From Triatoma infestans (taxonomy: Eukaryota; Arthropoda; Insecta; Hemiptera; Reduviidae), in NCBI GenBank assembly GCA_011037195.1, contig JAAEAF010006005.1:1-64000 (forward strand): DNA of 64,000 nt, given 5' to 3'. Positions 11,251 to 25,600 of the stretch are shown here, in pieces (positions within the stretch are counted from its first letter, which is position 1; each line of letters begins with the position of its first letter). The notes under the pieces were generated by a model. It worked only from the letters and a program-made list of their open reading frames with translations. It was not told the origin of the DNA and did not search any database. A program made the position numbers and the translations under genes.

Positions 11251-13500
11251 ATCAATTTTGAAAAGAAGAAACTGATTAGCTTGTCTTAACTCGCCTTAAA
11301 TCTTATTTTATATTTTATTTATACATTAAAAAAAGTGGAGATGCCAAAAATGAGAGTAATTTTTGCACAGATTAAATCTTGCCACTAATTATTTAGTGGA
11401 TACGGCTGACAGAAACTCTGAATAGAGAGGGGATGTTTTATATTCTAGGCAGCCGTAAATCATAAATGTGAAATAGTTATTAACTACACAGTTTCAGTTT
11501 CTCGTAGCACATCGTTTAGAATCGCCTGCTAATATAAATTCCTATTAACAGGGTGACACAGTTGGGAGACACCATGAGGGGGCCACAGTTCACAGTTAAT
11601 TTTGCCTTCAATCCATATCAAAAATGCAATTTAATTAAATTCTAACAATTACTTTTTGCTATAAAGTACGAAATATGCACATTCATAATATGTTAACTTT
11701 GCTATAGATGAATAAAAACCATTTTATTTAGTAGATATTCCGTGTCACATACGGTGACACGTATGGCCTCTTCATTACTAAATAACCAATTTTGCCCTCG
11801 GGACCATGAGATCATGTGATCTACCACTTCCGCGGTTCTGATCACCGAGCATTATTCCGCGCTTCTTTTAGTTATAAGACATGATTTAAGCGTATGAATC
11901 GTGCACTATAAATTCAATGGCTATTGCTCCTTTGTGTTTTAATTTTTATTTATATAATGTTATATTTTTATGAACAACTTGCTATTTTTGTGAGCCAAGA
12001 TTGTGAGCAGATTGTTTTACTGAGCACTATGGTGACATATGCAAAAACCATCTTAGATTAGTGGTCGGCGCGGCGGCCCAGACATTCGAATAATCGTCAG
12101 CCTCGCAGCCATGGTTCGAACAAGACATACCACTATCCTCCCACGCCAAGAATTAGTAACCATTGATTTTTCTCAGCGTTCAACGCGTTAATTTGCATGT
12201 ATCAAGTATGAGAACGACAAAATTTAAATTAGAAAAACTGCCTATCCTCTCTCTGTAAAACTAAACGGAGTTCTATAAAACTTGCTTTGATTTAGTACTT
12301 ACACCTTTCGCTTAACGGCCTACGAACAGCCAATGCTTTAAGACGGCGATTTTTATAGAGAGGCATGTGGGAAGTACGTCGCGTATCGTCTGTCATTTGA
12401 ATCTGGCCTTCGTTATTTTTAGTACTTAGTTTTATCGGGAGCAATAACCAACTGTTTATGAAAAATAAATTGGGAAAGGCATTTTTTTTTACAAAAGTAG
12501 AACACTAAATAAGACATGAGCTCAAGCAAACATAATGATCGCTCTAACATGTAGAATCGGCAACTTTTAGAAATATATGACTGACATGGTAAACCTCAAG
12601 ATAAATTCTGGTGTGACACACTCACACCACTTTATTTTAGTACAATTAATACAATAAAAATATTGACAAATTTTCTTTAAATGCGGAAATTGTCATTCAG
12701 TTCAACCGTAAATACTGAGGTGGTGGGGGTATATGTAGCCAGGTAGGTAATAAATAGTTAAAAGTGATTACACAGAAGAAAGCGTCAATGACATGGAATA
12801 AACCTACATAACTATTTGAAATTTAAGGTCACAGATTCCTCTAAAATCAGTTTCTCTTGGGAAAAGTATTTCCAATAAAAATGATAGTTATTTATATGTG
12901 TAAATAGTGTAGGAATCTTAAAGAAAATCTTTGGAGCCATTTCGGAAAAAGCTGCAAAAAATTTGGAATAAAAAAATATGATTTCTAAAGCGGCACTTCG
13001 AGTTGATGGATTTTGAAGAAGATATTATTTTCACATGCGGCGATGGTGATCCAAGCCGGATATATAGACTTTTTCGTATTTGCGACACAAACAAACACAC
13101 ACACACACACTGAGAGAGACTATTCGCTAAAACTTTTTTTCCGTACTCAGAAAAAGTAACATGAATTCTCGGTGAAAACTCACCAATAATCGAATACGAT
13201 CGCAATAATTTCTCTTACTGTTAGGAATAAGAGAAAGTAAAAATATAAATTGGTGAATAGCTTAGCAGAACGAACCGAATCAAAGAAAAGAACAAATGAG
13301 TTCAAGGAAGATCTGTTAAAGGTTTATTTTGTAGTAAAATGAATCTCGATAAACGATGTAAGCGGCACTAATTCCAGTTAAATGGAAGAATTGCTCCATT
13401 TTATATAATGAAGTTTTTCAAGCAAGAGATGTGTATGAAACTCTCGAGTATGAAAGAAATGTTTTTACTCAAATAGTGACTCTCTTTCTCACTCTCTCTC
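11251..13500. other. No gene seen; tRNA-like remnant and a family A end
   Basis: A possible separate tRNA-like SINE head lies at 12,058-12,150 (TTAGTGGTCGGCGCGGCGG, then CATGGTTCGAAC as a B-box-like match). A family A terminus in minus orientation lies at 12,604-12,650 (CTGGTGTGACACACTCACAC). Further right are a CA-repeat at about 13,093-13,110 and a TC-repeat at about 13,480-13,503. No coding region is credible. Confidence 0.5.
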
Positions 13501-13504
13501 TCTG

Positions 13505-14312
13505 GGAATCATTCCCAGGACATAAATAAATTTTTTTTCTTTCTTTCTCTCCATAAAACTCCATAAAAACATGCTACCCATACCTCTCCGTAAACAGCTC
13601 ATCAGTACATTAATATTTCCGTATTTTGATTATGGTTGCATAGTTTATAATGATCTAACCTCCGAATTGAATTCAAAATTACAAAGAACACTTAACATCC
13701 GATTTATATTAAATGTTAGACAAGATGACCACATAACTCCACATTTTCACAGTTTAAACTGGCTCAACGTTGAGTACAGGAGAAGGTACTTTACTGGTAA
13801 TTTCATGTATTTGATGCTCAAATTGCAAACACCAACATATCTTGCGGACATGTTTATAGTAAAAGCTGCACTGGACTTAAGAACTACAAGGACTGTTGAC
13901 TCTAGATTTTACATACAACCCTACAGGACTGCTACATATCAAAATTCATTTTACGTTACGGCTAGTAAACTATGGAACGACTTACCTACAGACATGGCTA
14001 GCAAGAAAACATTTTTTAGTTTTAAATTTTATTTTTATAATTATTTATTTGCAAAGTTCAGGGGAAATTAAGTTTTTACTAATTGTTATTATTATTATTT
14101 CTATTATATTTATGTATTAGTATATTAATTTTAGTTTATATCTGTATATAGTCATTGTAAATAGTTTTATTGTAATATTAATGTAAATAATTGGTGGATT
14201 TTTTTTTTATTTTAATTAGATCAGAGAGTGATTATTGTATTATATTTTACGAGATGTAAATTTCTTTTTTTTGCTCTTAAGGGACATAGGTCCAGGGCAT
14301 AATAAACTTATC
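13505..14312 (+). pseudogene. Non-LTR retrotransposon 3' end (CR1/Jockey-like RT tail)
   Basis: An uninterrupted frame (13,571-14,071, 166 residues) encodes the region after the reverse transcriptase core in CR1/Jockey-like LINEs. It has LRKQLISTLIFPYFDYGC, LNSKLQRTLN, the RFILNVRQDDHITPHF block, LNWLNVEYRRRYF and a final YRTATYQNSFYVTASKLWND. The 5' portion (endonuclease and RT catalytic core) is missing, as is usual for 5'-truncated LINE copies. The 3' UTR is AT-rich and ends in CCAGGGCATAATAAA followed by a TTTC-rich stretch. A very similar ending (CCCAGGACATAAATAAA plus TTTC repeats, 13,514-13,550) lies just upstream, so an older insertion probably sits head-to-tail with this one. The open frame suggests a fairly recent insertion; the clade is uncertain. 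Confidence 0.8.
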
Positions 14313-14629
14313 TTTCTTTCTTCCTTTCTCTCTCGCTGATATAAAATATATCTCATTGGATTTATGAAGAGGATAACCTTAAAGTAAAAAAGTGCGGTGA
14401 AAGTTCAATATCAAACTTGTAATTCAGTTCAAGTATCACCTGGAGATCCGATAAGAAAATTTCGACTGATATTTTCAATTTTCTGAAAATCTATAATCTG
14501 AAATTCAATCTAAACATACTCCTTAAAAAAAAATTGTATTCTGGATAGGCTAAGATATACAATAAGTGTAAATTTATCTATGGTTTGAATATCCACTAAC
14601 TTTTTTAGATCGATTGGTAATTTTTTTTT

Positions 14630-14756
14630 GTAGGTGAGGGGCTAGTTTAGTGGTAGCGGTGGTTGGACTCTCAAGAGACTCCCAATAAACCTCTACATTT
14701 CACTGTCCGGGCGGCGCTAATGAACCCAGATGTTGACGCGCCTTAAATTTACAAAA
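14630..14756 (+). repeat. SINE copy, internally deleted
   Basis: The head GGGGCTAGTTTAGTGGTAGCG (A-box-like) is followed by a truncated body (CTCTACATTTCACTGTCCGG) and the tail GGCGCTAATGAACCCAGATG..GACGCGCCTTAAATTTAC plus A9. The B-box region is deleted. The tail matches the 3.5- and 7.2-kb copies. Confidence 0.65.
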
Positions 14757-17700
14757 AAAAATTATAATACTTATTTTTACGCATTAAATGTTTTTTAAAA
14801 CTTATCTATTTAATATGCTTTTATTAATTAGTTTAGTCTAAATTAGTTTAGTGTAGAGTTTAGAGAAAGCCTTCCAACATATTTTTGTGATATCTGGGAT
14901 TAATATTAGTCCCATCATAAAATTGTATACAATTTAAAATTTTAGATTTAGAAATTTAAACAAGAACTTTTGATCTATTATATTTTACATGTCTATTCTT
15001 AAGAGATGATAGATAACTTTTTTTAAAAAAAAAAAACTATGGTAATCAATGGATTTTAAATTATTTATATTATTTTTTTTTTTTTTAATTAATATCTACA
15101 TTTTGTTTTATTTAATTGTTATTAAATAGATGCAACTTTATAAGGTTACTATCTGCGCAATCGATGTGAACGGAAACTATAAAATAATATAGAATGACAA
15201 CTGTTCATAGTGCGTAATAACTTTTTCCTTAGAAAATTAATTAAAGATAAATGACAAAAAAAAAATCTACTGGTAGAATCTTTCGCCAATTTAATTTGTA
15301 GCGAATAAACAAATTTATTTAGAATTTAATCTTGGAATAAATAAGCATTGTAGACTTACTAATAAGTGAAGAAAGGGCAAATCTGCACAGAACTTTTGTA
15401 CAACTTTTTTTTGCCATGGGAGACGCACAATTATTACTTCCTCTTCCACCTTGGTTAAGCAAAAGTATTGCAATTTATTCTGTGTCAAATTTTTGGGAAT
15501 TGTATTTTCACGTGGAAATATATTTTGTAGCGGAAAAAATATTTTTAACGATGATTTGTGCAAACAAAATATCTCCAAAACGAAAAATCGCTGCAACCTC
15601 CAAATTTGATTGTCTCCCATGAACTAGCACCCGGGCGGGTCTGACAAAAAGTATTGGTCAAAAATCCACCAACCAGGTGTGTGAGTTCACTGTTTGTTTT
15701 TTTTTTTCTTTTTCACTTTTTTCGCAAGAATAGTTTGCGTTTTAGTTTTCTTTTTAAAATAGCCATTTACTAAAATGTATTGCTCTATTATATCTACATA
15801 ATATTAATATACATTAAAAACACTAGGTAGAATTAAGAATATTGATTAACCTGAATCGCGATTTCACAGAATAGGTTATTGAATTTTTTAGGGAAGGAAT
15901 TTACTCGAAAACGACTATAAGGATTTCCTTTAAATTTGCAATTGGTAATTGCACAGAGATATATAAACCTATCACTTTTATTTGTAGGATTTTCCCGGAA
16001 AAAAAAAGTTGATTTTACGTGGTTCTGCGGAAATTGTAACGTTAAATTTCCAAATTACATAGGATTAATTTGGGATTTCTTCTAAAATATAATCTATTAA
16101 TGCTACTCCTACTTAGCGAGGTACTTGATTCTACCATCTTTACTTTTGTTACGACAAATAAGTAAAGTTTAAAATTTAAAAAAATTTTGTTATTTTTATT
16201 TACAGCAGTAAGATCATGTAAGTTTTTACAACAGATTATTTTTGCAAATTTTAAAAAGGTTGTATTTTTCAATCTTTGCTTATTTTTAAAAGTGAACAGG
16301 TATTACAGTATTCTTTGCAATCAAAGTTGGTTTTCTCTGTATCATTCCTTCTTTTTTTTTTTTTCTTTTCTACAGTGATAAAATATACTGCAATTAGTGG
16401 AGTAAATTACTAAAAATAAAACTTAGTACCTAGGAGGGGGAAAAAATCGATATCACTTCAACTGTCAATTAATGTTTGGCGTTTATTACTATTAGTGTAA
16501 CTAGTAATATTTTTGTAATTTGAAGCTAAACTTGAATAAATTTCCATTTTCATTTTCATTGTAAAACGTTCATTTTTTTCTTTAATTTTTGTAATTAATA
16601 AATTATTGAATATAGAATAAAAATAATTTAAACGATTTTTCGTGTGCTCATTTTTATTAATAAACCCAAGAAATATAGGAGGGAACCATTCCAAATAACT
16701 GGCTAGAGGTATAAAGTTCATGTAGCCATACTATAGTAAAGATAATAAGAAATTAGTAAAAATATATTCTAATGGGATACAGAATCCATGTTAGACTTTA
16801 AAAAATAAAATAATTATATTAAAAAAAAAAAAAAATGAACGAACTCAATAGAATAAAAAAAAACAAACTATACATCACATTAAAAAAAAAAAAAAATCGC
16901 TCATAGCGTTTGCGCATGCGTATTAAATTGTATGGCAATCCCACTATTTAATCCGCGCAACTACAGATTCTTAATATCATCTTTTAATCATGCGCGCTCC
17001 AAGTTTTTTTTATAGTTTTGTTCATTTTATTTTAATAATTAATCAATATGAAAGAATTTTCTCAAATTTTTCATAAACAATTGCAACGGATACATTAATA
17101 TTTTTTACATCAGTTTAAACATAAAAATAAATCGTTCGCTCTTTTTTCTAGAGAAATATCAGAAAAACTACGTATATATTAGTATCCCATATTATTTTTT
17201 AAATCGATTTCGATAAAAAATCATTTAACGTGGGGTTCCTCTGGATTACACAAAAGGTAATATCAAATTTAAATTTTCCATGATATTTTAGATTGAATAA
17301 CACACACACAAAAAATACACCTACATAAACAGACATAATTTTAATATATTTATTCTAGGACTAATTGAGCTCAAATTGAAAAATGAAATATTCAACACTT
17401 TCTCAAAATACTACGTTAAAGAAGGTAACATTTATAGTGTAAAAAATTCAATAAAGACTTTTTTTAACTTAATTTAGAATTTGTAAGGGGAGCGGGGTGC
17501 CTCTAAAAATTAAATTTGATGAATTTAGTGAAGGCCTCAAATATTGAATCTTAAACAAGACTTTTAATAAAAGAAATAATAATAAATATGGAGAAAATAC
17601 AGTAACCGCAATATTTAAAGTATATTTTACTCGTAATTTTTTTATCAACAATAATTAGCACCGCATTAGATTAAAATTTAGAAAGGCAAAGGGAAATCTA

Positions 17701-18775
17701 CGGGACACTTCCTTTTATTTAACACAAAAAAAAAAAAAAATCCCGTAAATAGCGAATAAATAATAAATTAATTCCAACAATTTTGATGTCAAAAATTTAT
17801 ATGTGCAAAATGGTTTATTGAAAAGTTAGAAAAATGAAAAGTTGTTTATTGAAGATGAAGAAAATTCTATTTTAGATTCTTAACTGGTTGACGTCAGACC
17901 GCTAATTGTATCAATTTGTATCAAGAAAATTTAAATATAAAAATGATCAAGCCTTTTGAAAATATGAAGAATAACTAAAAACAATAGCTTGTTTTTTTAT
18001 ATATAGATTTCTTTTTTAAAAAAACAACATAAAAATCAGGAAAATGTATTATTTCAACAATTGATTTATTGACTAAGAATTTCATCTGAAAGCACTTTAA
18101 AGTAAAAATATTTTACTGACATCAAACATCATTATTTCACAATAACTGAAGAGAAGAAGAACTTTATACTAAAAATAAGAATATTGTATTAAAATAAAGA
18201 GAATAAAAATATATAATATTTATATCTGCTTTCAAAATAAATATTTGATTTTTTTTTTCAAACAATTATATTTTTTGCTTTTGGTATAAGAGCCGAGGAA
18301 TTTATTGTTTTGAAAGCGGACGAAGAGAACTTTTTACCATTATAATTTTGGTGGAGGACGTTTCAATTACTGAGGGAATTAGAGCACCAAATTCTTGTTT
18401 TTTTATACTAATTTTTATACACAAATATGTTATTTACAATAGATACGTATATACTAGGTAACTGTAGAAAAGATGGTGCAAATTACAGCAAGCCGAGACC
18501 ACAAAAAGCGGGCCAAGTCAAAAACTTTGATTTAATAGAAGAATTTCGCATTTTTGAACATACAAACTGCTTACTATTTATTTAATAATAGATTGGCAAA
18601 GGTTTGATTAGTGTATTTAATCACCTGTAATGATTTAATGATGTGCATATGAATAAAATTTAATAAAATATGAATAAAATTTGAAAAATACGAAAAAAAA
18701 AATTTTTTTGCTGTTAATTACATAATTTTAGTTCTGGATTTATTGCAGTGGTTTTTTTATTTATTTTGTTTATTT
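14757..18775. other. No gene seen; family A fragment at 15,895-16,040
   Basis: 15,895-16,040 matches 37,205-37,340 (ACTCGAAAACGA, GCACAGAGATATATAAACCTATCAC, then TTTCCCGGAAAAA) and is a diverged internal piece of family A. The overlapping opposite-strand open frames at 15,315-15,622 and those at 16,042-16,721 carry no recognised domain. A GCGCATGCG palindrome lies near 16,911-16,919. Confidence 0.45.
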
Positions 18776-18819
18776 CTTTTGTTAAATTTGCCGAAATTTT
18801 CGGAGTTACTTAACTTATT

Positions 18820-19580
18820 TATTTATTTTTACTGGAATGATGAATTTTGAACCTTATTTACCAGCCATTATTTTATTTTATTTATTTGTTCATAATTTTT
18901 TATATTACAATTTTTCCCAAAGTTTTGACACTGCACGTGTCATTGTCTAGGGGATTCATTCTTTTACAATTACTCTGATAAATTTTCAATGTAGTATGTT
19001 GCTTATTTTTATAACTAATACCAAGGCCTCGTTTTATTTTTAATTTAGATTTTTGATTTTGTAACATTGATGTGTTACAGTCCTTTGTTTGTTATATTTT
19101 GTTAATTTACTAACAAAATAAATTAACTACTGTTTTAAATACATGATAGACATCTACCATGAACATTTGTTTTAGTAAAGTGACTCAAATATTACTGCCA
19201 TAGAAACTACAAATATTAAAGTAAAACTCAGTATAAGTAAAATAGAAACCACATGGTCACATAACTAATACAACATATAAGGCGACAAATTTTTAGTAAA
19301 TTAACAAAATATAAAAAACAAAGGACTGTGACACATCAATGTTACAAAATCGAAAATCTAAATTAAAAATAAAACGAGGCCTTGGTATTAGTTATAATAA
19401 TAAGCAACATACTACATTGAAAATTTAACAGAGTAAGTGTAGTGTCGAAACGTTGGGAAAAATTGTAATATAAAAAAATAATGAAAAAATTCATAATATA
19501 AAATAATGGCTGTAAATAAGGTTCAAAATTCATCATCCCAGTAAAAATTAAAATAATAACAGCCAAAAAAAACTTCATAT
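18820..19580. repeat. Large inverted repeat, ~300-bp arms
   Basis: The left arm (about 18,826-19,120) and the reverse-complement right arm (about 19,280-19,555) share long blocks, for example TTTTTACTGGAATGATGAAT against ATTCATCATCCCAGTAAAAA, and CCAAGGCCTCGTTTTATTTT against AAAATAAAACGAGGCCTTGG. The spacer is about 160 bp. The right arm has GTGTCGAAACGTTGGG, similar to the GTCGAAACGTCGGG block in the 9.0-kb palindrome. There is no intact ORF. Confidence 0.85.
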
Positions 19581-19615
19581 CAAAAATCAATTATTTATTT
19601 ATTTTATCGGAACTA

Positions 19616-22600
19616 CAGAACTCAAAAATAACACATACCTATTATGCTTCAAAATTTTGTGTTACTTCTTGCTAATGCATGACATACATGTGTTGCGGTA
19701 ATGAGACATTCTGCGCCCCAAAAAAAAAAAAAAATTCTAAATATTAAAAGTTTATTGTACTAATCTCATATGGGGGATGGCGGAAGTTATTCGCGTCCGA
19801 GATTGTTCTCACGTGCCTCTTGGATATTCAACTAAACGAACAACCATCAGTCACCAGCGCAGCCTTCTAATACTGGGCCGTCGCTACCTAAAAATGGCTG
19901 AATAACCGAAGTTATGAGTGAGCGGTGGGGATTAACCAATCTTATTTTCATGTTTTAGAAAATATTATATTAAAATACTCAGATTAACAATGAAAGGTTA
20001 AAAAAAAAAAAATAATTTTTGACGGAAACTGAGTGGAAGAAACAAACCAATTTTTAAGTCTTCTTCTAGAAACAGGTCAATTTTTATTAGTTATATCAAA
20101 AGGTTCATAACCTTTTGTTTTGGAGAGGTGGATAAAGCCAATACACGCACAAGTTTGCGGCAGGATCATCATTCCCCCCCCCCAAATAATAACTTAAATA
20201 TATAAAGTAAAATAAAAAGGAAGATGGTAATATTCAAATACAGTTACCAAAATAAAAAATATAAATAAATAAATAGAAATAATCTTTCTCAATACAAAAC
20301 AAACCAGATATTTCGGCAATATGATCATTGTCAGTGGTTTTTGTATAAATGATTTCTTTCTATAATCAAAATAACATTACTCTTATTTATTATTTTTTTA
20401 TAATTTATAAATTTCTTTATTTTTTTCAACGAAAATTGCTGAAAAAGATAACAAAAAGATCTCGGTTCTTTGTATAGGTGATTATTGAAATTTATTGGAT
20501 ATAAATCATTAGTGAAAGAAATAAAAGATTTTATTTACAATTTTAAAAGAACTATTTAAAGGAAAATAAATAATTAATAAGTGATAGAGTGATTTTATTA
20601 AACTTGCCACCACATATTCCCAGATCGCTGGAAGCTGCTTGGACTCCCCAGGATTCTAATACTTGCTAATAAGCCCCGTTCAAGTCTATCACAAATAGAA
20701 CTTACAAAATATGAACAAAAATTCTCTTGAATAATGAGCAACAAATGAGCGCCAAATGTTGTTAACCGTTACACAAAACTAGGAGTTCAGCAAAAATTAC
20801 AAACAATTATAAATTGTTAACATCCCCAAAATGTTAAGAACCTATTAGTAATGACCTAAAAAAGAAATGAAGTAATTTTTGGATTCCATATTTTTGATGT
20901 TTTTTTTGTTGTTTTTTTTATTATCTAGATATCTATTATAATTAAGGACAATTAAGGAACGCAAGAAAGTTGATGGGGAAATATATTTCTCCAAAAATTT
21001 TGTTGAATGTAAAATCGGACACAAAGATATTTTCTTTCCCAATGAAGCCACATTATACACATCAATGATCTGTATCTTAAAAAACACCTCACGCCAAGAA
21101 CTGACATCTGACAAAGTCATTCACACTTTAATTTTATATAATATCTCCAACAAGTTTTTTTTTTTTTTTTTATTCAATCCATACAAAAAATTAGTAGCAT
21201 CTTCTTGCATAAATCCATTAAATTGTTTTATTAAGAATAAAAATACTATTTTATTGTGGAGAGTTATTGTTTGATTATCGTAATTATTTTAATAAAACTA
21301 AAAATTCGTTATTAGAGTATTAAGGTGATCGTTTAACATGAAAAAAGAAGACTTTTGAAAAAAAACATATCACCTTAATTCTAAGAACAATCACATCTTT
21401 CTAGAACAATCACAACTTACTCTACGGATTTTAAAAAATTTAATATTTTTTCTATTGAATGTTAAGGGTTCCAATTTATAATATTCAATTTAATATAATA
21501 TAAATATATAATTGTTTTCCAATCTTATTCATACTTCTTTTCTACAAAATTACCGCATTAATCATACTTTTAATAATATTTTATGCATTAAACCAATATT
21601 ACTAAAATTGGAAATGTTTGATTTTTGATAATATCAAATAAATTCATCAAGCTACTTAATCAAACATTTCACATTCTACCAAGGTGATTTATTCAAAATT
21701 TTATTCAAATTCAGGTTACCTACGTTTATTTTTTTTTTTTATAATTACTATTGGTTTATTAAGTAATAAAATGTTTACGATAACGAAACAAAAATAAATT
21801 AAAAAAAAATCACTTTTTTATCAAACCAAAATCAGGTTTAACAAAAAAATAATTGATCACTTTCTTTTAAAAAAATATTACCCATTTTTTTACCCTTTTA
21901 TCAAAATGCCAAAAAAAAAATTCATGTTTATAGGTTTGGTAAATTTTTATTAGATACTAGGTAAATTATTAGTTTCCTATCTTTGTAGCTTTATTATTAT
22001 TATTTAGATTTTTTTTTTTTTTGGGACAATGAATTATCACAATATTTAATTATTCAAGAATAGTAAATAATTATCGTAATCAATTAGCGGGAGATTTTAC
22101 AAGTATTAAAACACCAAATAATGAATAATATTAAAAAAACAAAAAAGGGAATATATTAGGGAGTAGGTAATATAGAAATATATAATATTATCTCTTTTAT
22201 ACTGGAACTACTTGGTGAAAAGACTGTTCCATTTAATTTCCAAAAAAAAATATATACATAAAAAATTGGACATGAAGTCTAGCTTCAGGCAAAGCCCGTT
22301 ACCTTACTTGTTAAATCACAATTCTGTCATATATATAAATACAACCAAAGTAAGGGGGCTTGATATTTTTAAAGGTTAATGTTTTTTGGTTTTATATCTA
22401 GGAGTTTAATTTAAATATATATATATATATATTGTTTTGATAAAATTATTGTATAAAAGTAAAATTTTATGTTCAAATTTCTTATTATTGTTATGATTAA
22501 TATTGCTTTATCTAATATAACGGGAATAATGGATATTCTCTCGAAATTCTTTCAAATTTTTAAATAAAGAAAATAAAGAATAATTCAGAGAATCCCGCAT

Positions 22601-25600
22601 AAATTGTTGGTTAAAGAGTTTCTAATTAAATTTTTATAGTTATTAGATTAAACATAGCATGAGTACAATATCTAAGTAAATATTGTAATATTTATTAAAC
22701 ATTTCCATGTATATTAAATGAACAAAAAAAAAATATTGGGGGTAGATACTTATAAACTTTGCCGTTTTCATTATTAAACATTAAAATAAAAAGAAAAAAG
22801 AAATCACTAAATAATATTATTTAATAACGAATTATACGTTAAAATAAGTGATAATAAAGGAGTTTGCGCTTAAGAGTAGAAAATTTAAAAAAAAAAGAAA
22901 AGAAATTTATGATTATTTGTGCATTTCCTTTTTGCTTTTCTCTTATTCGAAAGGTACATATAATATTATTTTGTGAACATTTTAAATTCTTTTTTTTTTC
23001 CCCAGAGAAATTTAAAAAAAAAAAAAAAAACTATGACAATTATAAAAAAACATAATCATGAATTTAGTAATCAAAATTTAAAAGCAATTTTAATGTATTT
23101 GGGGGGGGGGGGGAGTTTAAATAAAATATTCTGACATTTTAGTTTAATTAAATATAATATATTGTTTAATTTTTGGATATTACGGACTATTATTATTTAA
23201 AGTAGAATATAGCGTGAACAAACACCACTCTAAGGGTTCTTATGAGGCCGGGAAAACTTTATCTGGATGATATCGCGTAACACACAGAGTCTATATGCAT
23301 CTCCCTTTCGTAATAATAATAATAATTTAAAAAAAATAAAAAAGCCCCTGATTCACTAATCTTTCTAGAAATTGTTCATTTTTTTTTTTTGCAATTTTTA
23401 TTCTGCTAATATCATGCGGTTATCAAACAAATCACAAAGTAGAGAGAGAGAGAGAGAACGAATCTTTGATCATGTTCGTTTTTCCACTAACATTTATGAA
23501 TCATTTTTTAATATATCGATTTTTTTTTTTTCCTTTATCAAAAAGTATTTAGAGTTTAATTAGCGGAGATTTTTTTTTTTTGTTTTCAAGTTGAACTTAT
23601 CACTGGGGCAAAAATAAATAAATAATTTTCATTTTTTAAATTATTGAAGAGAAATTTTGGTAGCAGTGGGTATAAAAAAAAAAAATTGAAAATTCGTTGC
23701 AATTTAAAATTTTAATATTCGATTGTTTATTAAATCGATCTTCATAGAAAAGAAAGTTCCGATAATTTTTCTTTTAATGTGGTTTAGTTTAGAATACGTA
23801 GAAAATAGTTTTGGAAATTTCCCGAGTTTAAAGGAAACTTATTAATTGAAATTTGAAAATTTGATTAACAAATAAAAGCCGGGGGGGGGGGCGGATGTTT
23901 TATTTCAGATATTTTAATGAATTACAATAAAAAAATAAAAAAAAAAAAAAATATAAAATCATTGGAGGAGGAAATAGTGAGATAACAAAACACTCAAATT
24001 ATTAAAGTGAGATTTTTCACTATTATCTAATTCAATGATTTTTTTTTTTAGGAAATACGAAACAATTGAATAAATGAATCCTTTTATTTCAAAAACAAAT
24101 AGAAAAAAAAAAAAAAAAATGACGATTACAATCAAGAACTATTTTTATCTTTAAAAAAACATCACATCTTTAGATATGTTTTAGTGATATTAAACTCTTA
24201 TCTATTTAGTTCAAAAAAGATTCGGTTTTATGTTTAAAATATGCAAAATAAAATAAAAAATTAAAAAAAAAACTTGCTTTGACGTATTAGGTTTTACATA
24301 TTTATTTATTTATTTTAAATCATTTAATTACCTAGTCAGTTGATCTATATCCTAAATTTTTCTATTTAATTTTTTTAATCTCTATAACCTGCTGATCAAA
24401 AATAATATTCAATTTTTCATTATAGTTTTTTGAGGGGCTCCTCTAGATAGACCCGTTTTGCCTTCAAGCGTAAAAAAACAAAAAAAAAAAATTAATATAT
24501 ATTTTTTTGAATCTGATTGAACTAAATACATAAATCACTTCCTTGTATTTTTTTTTTAAGAGCTATATAAAAAAATAAACCTTTTGAAGTTTGATTTTTT
24601 ATCGTAATAATTAATTTTTCGAGTAATAATTTTATTGTTAATAGATTATCAACAATTTTCGTATAATCATGGTATATTTTATTTATTTTTTTTTTTATAT
24701 AAATTATTTAATAAAGCCGAATTTTTTTTTAATTTTTGAACCGAGAAAAAAAAAAAAACGTTGTCAACATAGATAACTAGTATATTATATTTATAGTATT
24801 AATATTTGCCTCAAAAAAAATAAATGAGATAATTTAAAAAAATAAAAAAAATTATAAATATAATTATTATATTAAATATAATTAAAAAAAAATAATAATA
24901 ATAAATTTGTCTCCACGTGTTTATTATTTATTATAAATAATATAATTACGCAATCGACCAAATAAAAAAAATTAAAAAAAAAAATCATTAAAAAAAATTG
25001 CACAATCCTAATAAATATAAATTATTCTGCTGATGCTACGGCAAAGTAAAAAGAAAATATTATAAAAATAAATCCATGACTAAACATATAAAATTATTAT
25101 TATTTTTTATTACTATATTATAATATAACCTAGTTTTATAATTAATATTAATTGTCCGACAATTTTATTGAGGTATAATTATTTTTAATTTTTCCTATAC
25201 GACCTATATATATCTTAATAGTTCAATCTACACGGGATTTCTTTTACAAATTATGTAGACAAAAAAAAAATAGAAATTATAATAATATAAATAAAATAAG
25301 AGAATAATAAAAATAAATAGATTTATATAGAAGGCATTGAATATTTTACGGAAGTTTTTTTCATTTTTTTTTTTGTATGTTTTCTTTTATATAATTCATT
25401 TCTTTCTTTTCTTCGTGGTGACACATTGAATCAAAATGTATTATTTATAGAGAAACTTGTTATAAATATTAAGTTTTATTTTATTTTGTACGTTATTATA
25501 CATTTATGTGCTGTATAAATACATAATTTTTTAGCCCCCACTAAAAGAAAATAAGAATATCGAGAAAACAAAAAAGAAATAAAGCCTAAATCGTATTTGT

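Noticed and set aside
15315..15622. Overlapping open frames on both strands
   Set aside because: No domain in either; overlap on both strands and weak inverted similarity at the ends (GGGAGAC/GTCTCCC) fit a small repeat rather than a gene.
19363..19590. 75-codon hydrophobic open frame
   Set aside because: It lies wholly inside the right arm of the inverted repeat and is Phe/Ile/Leu-rich by AT composition.
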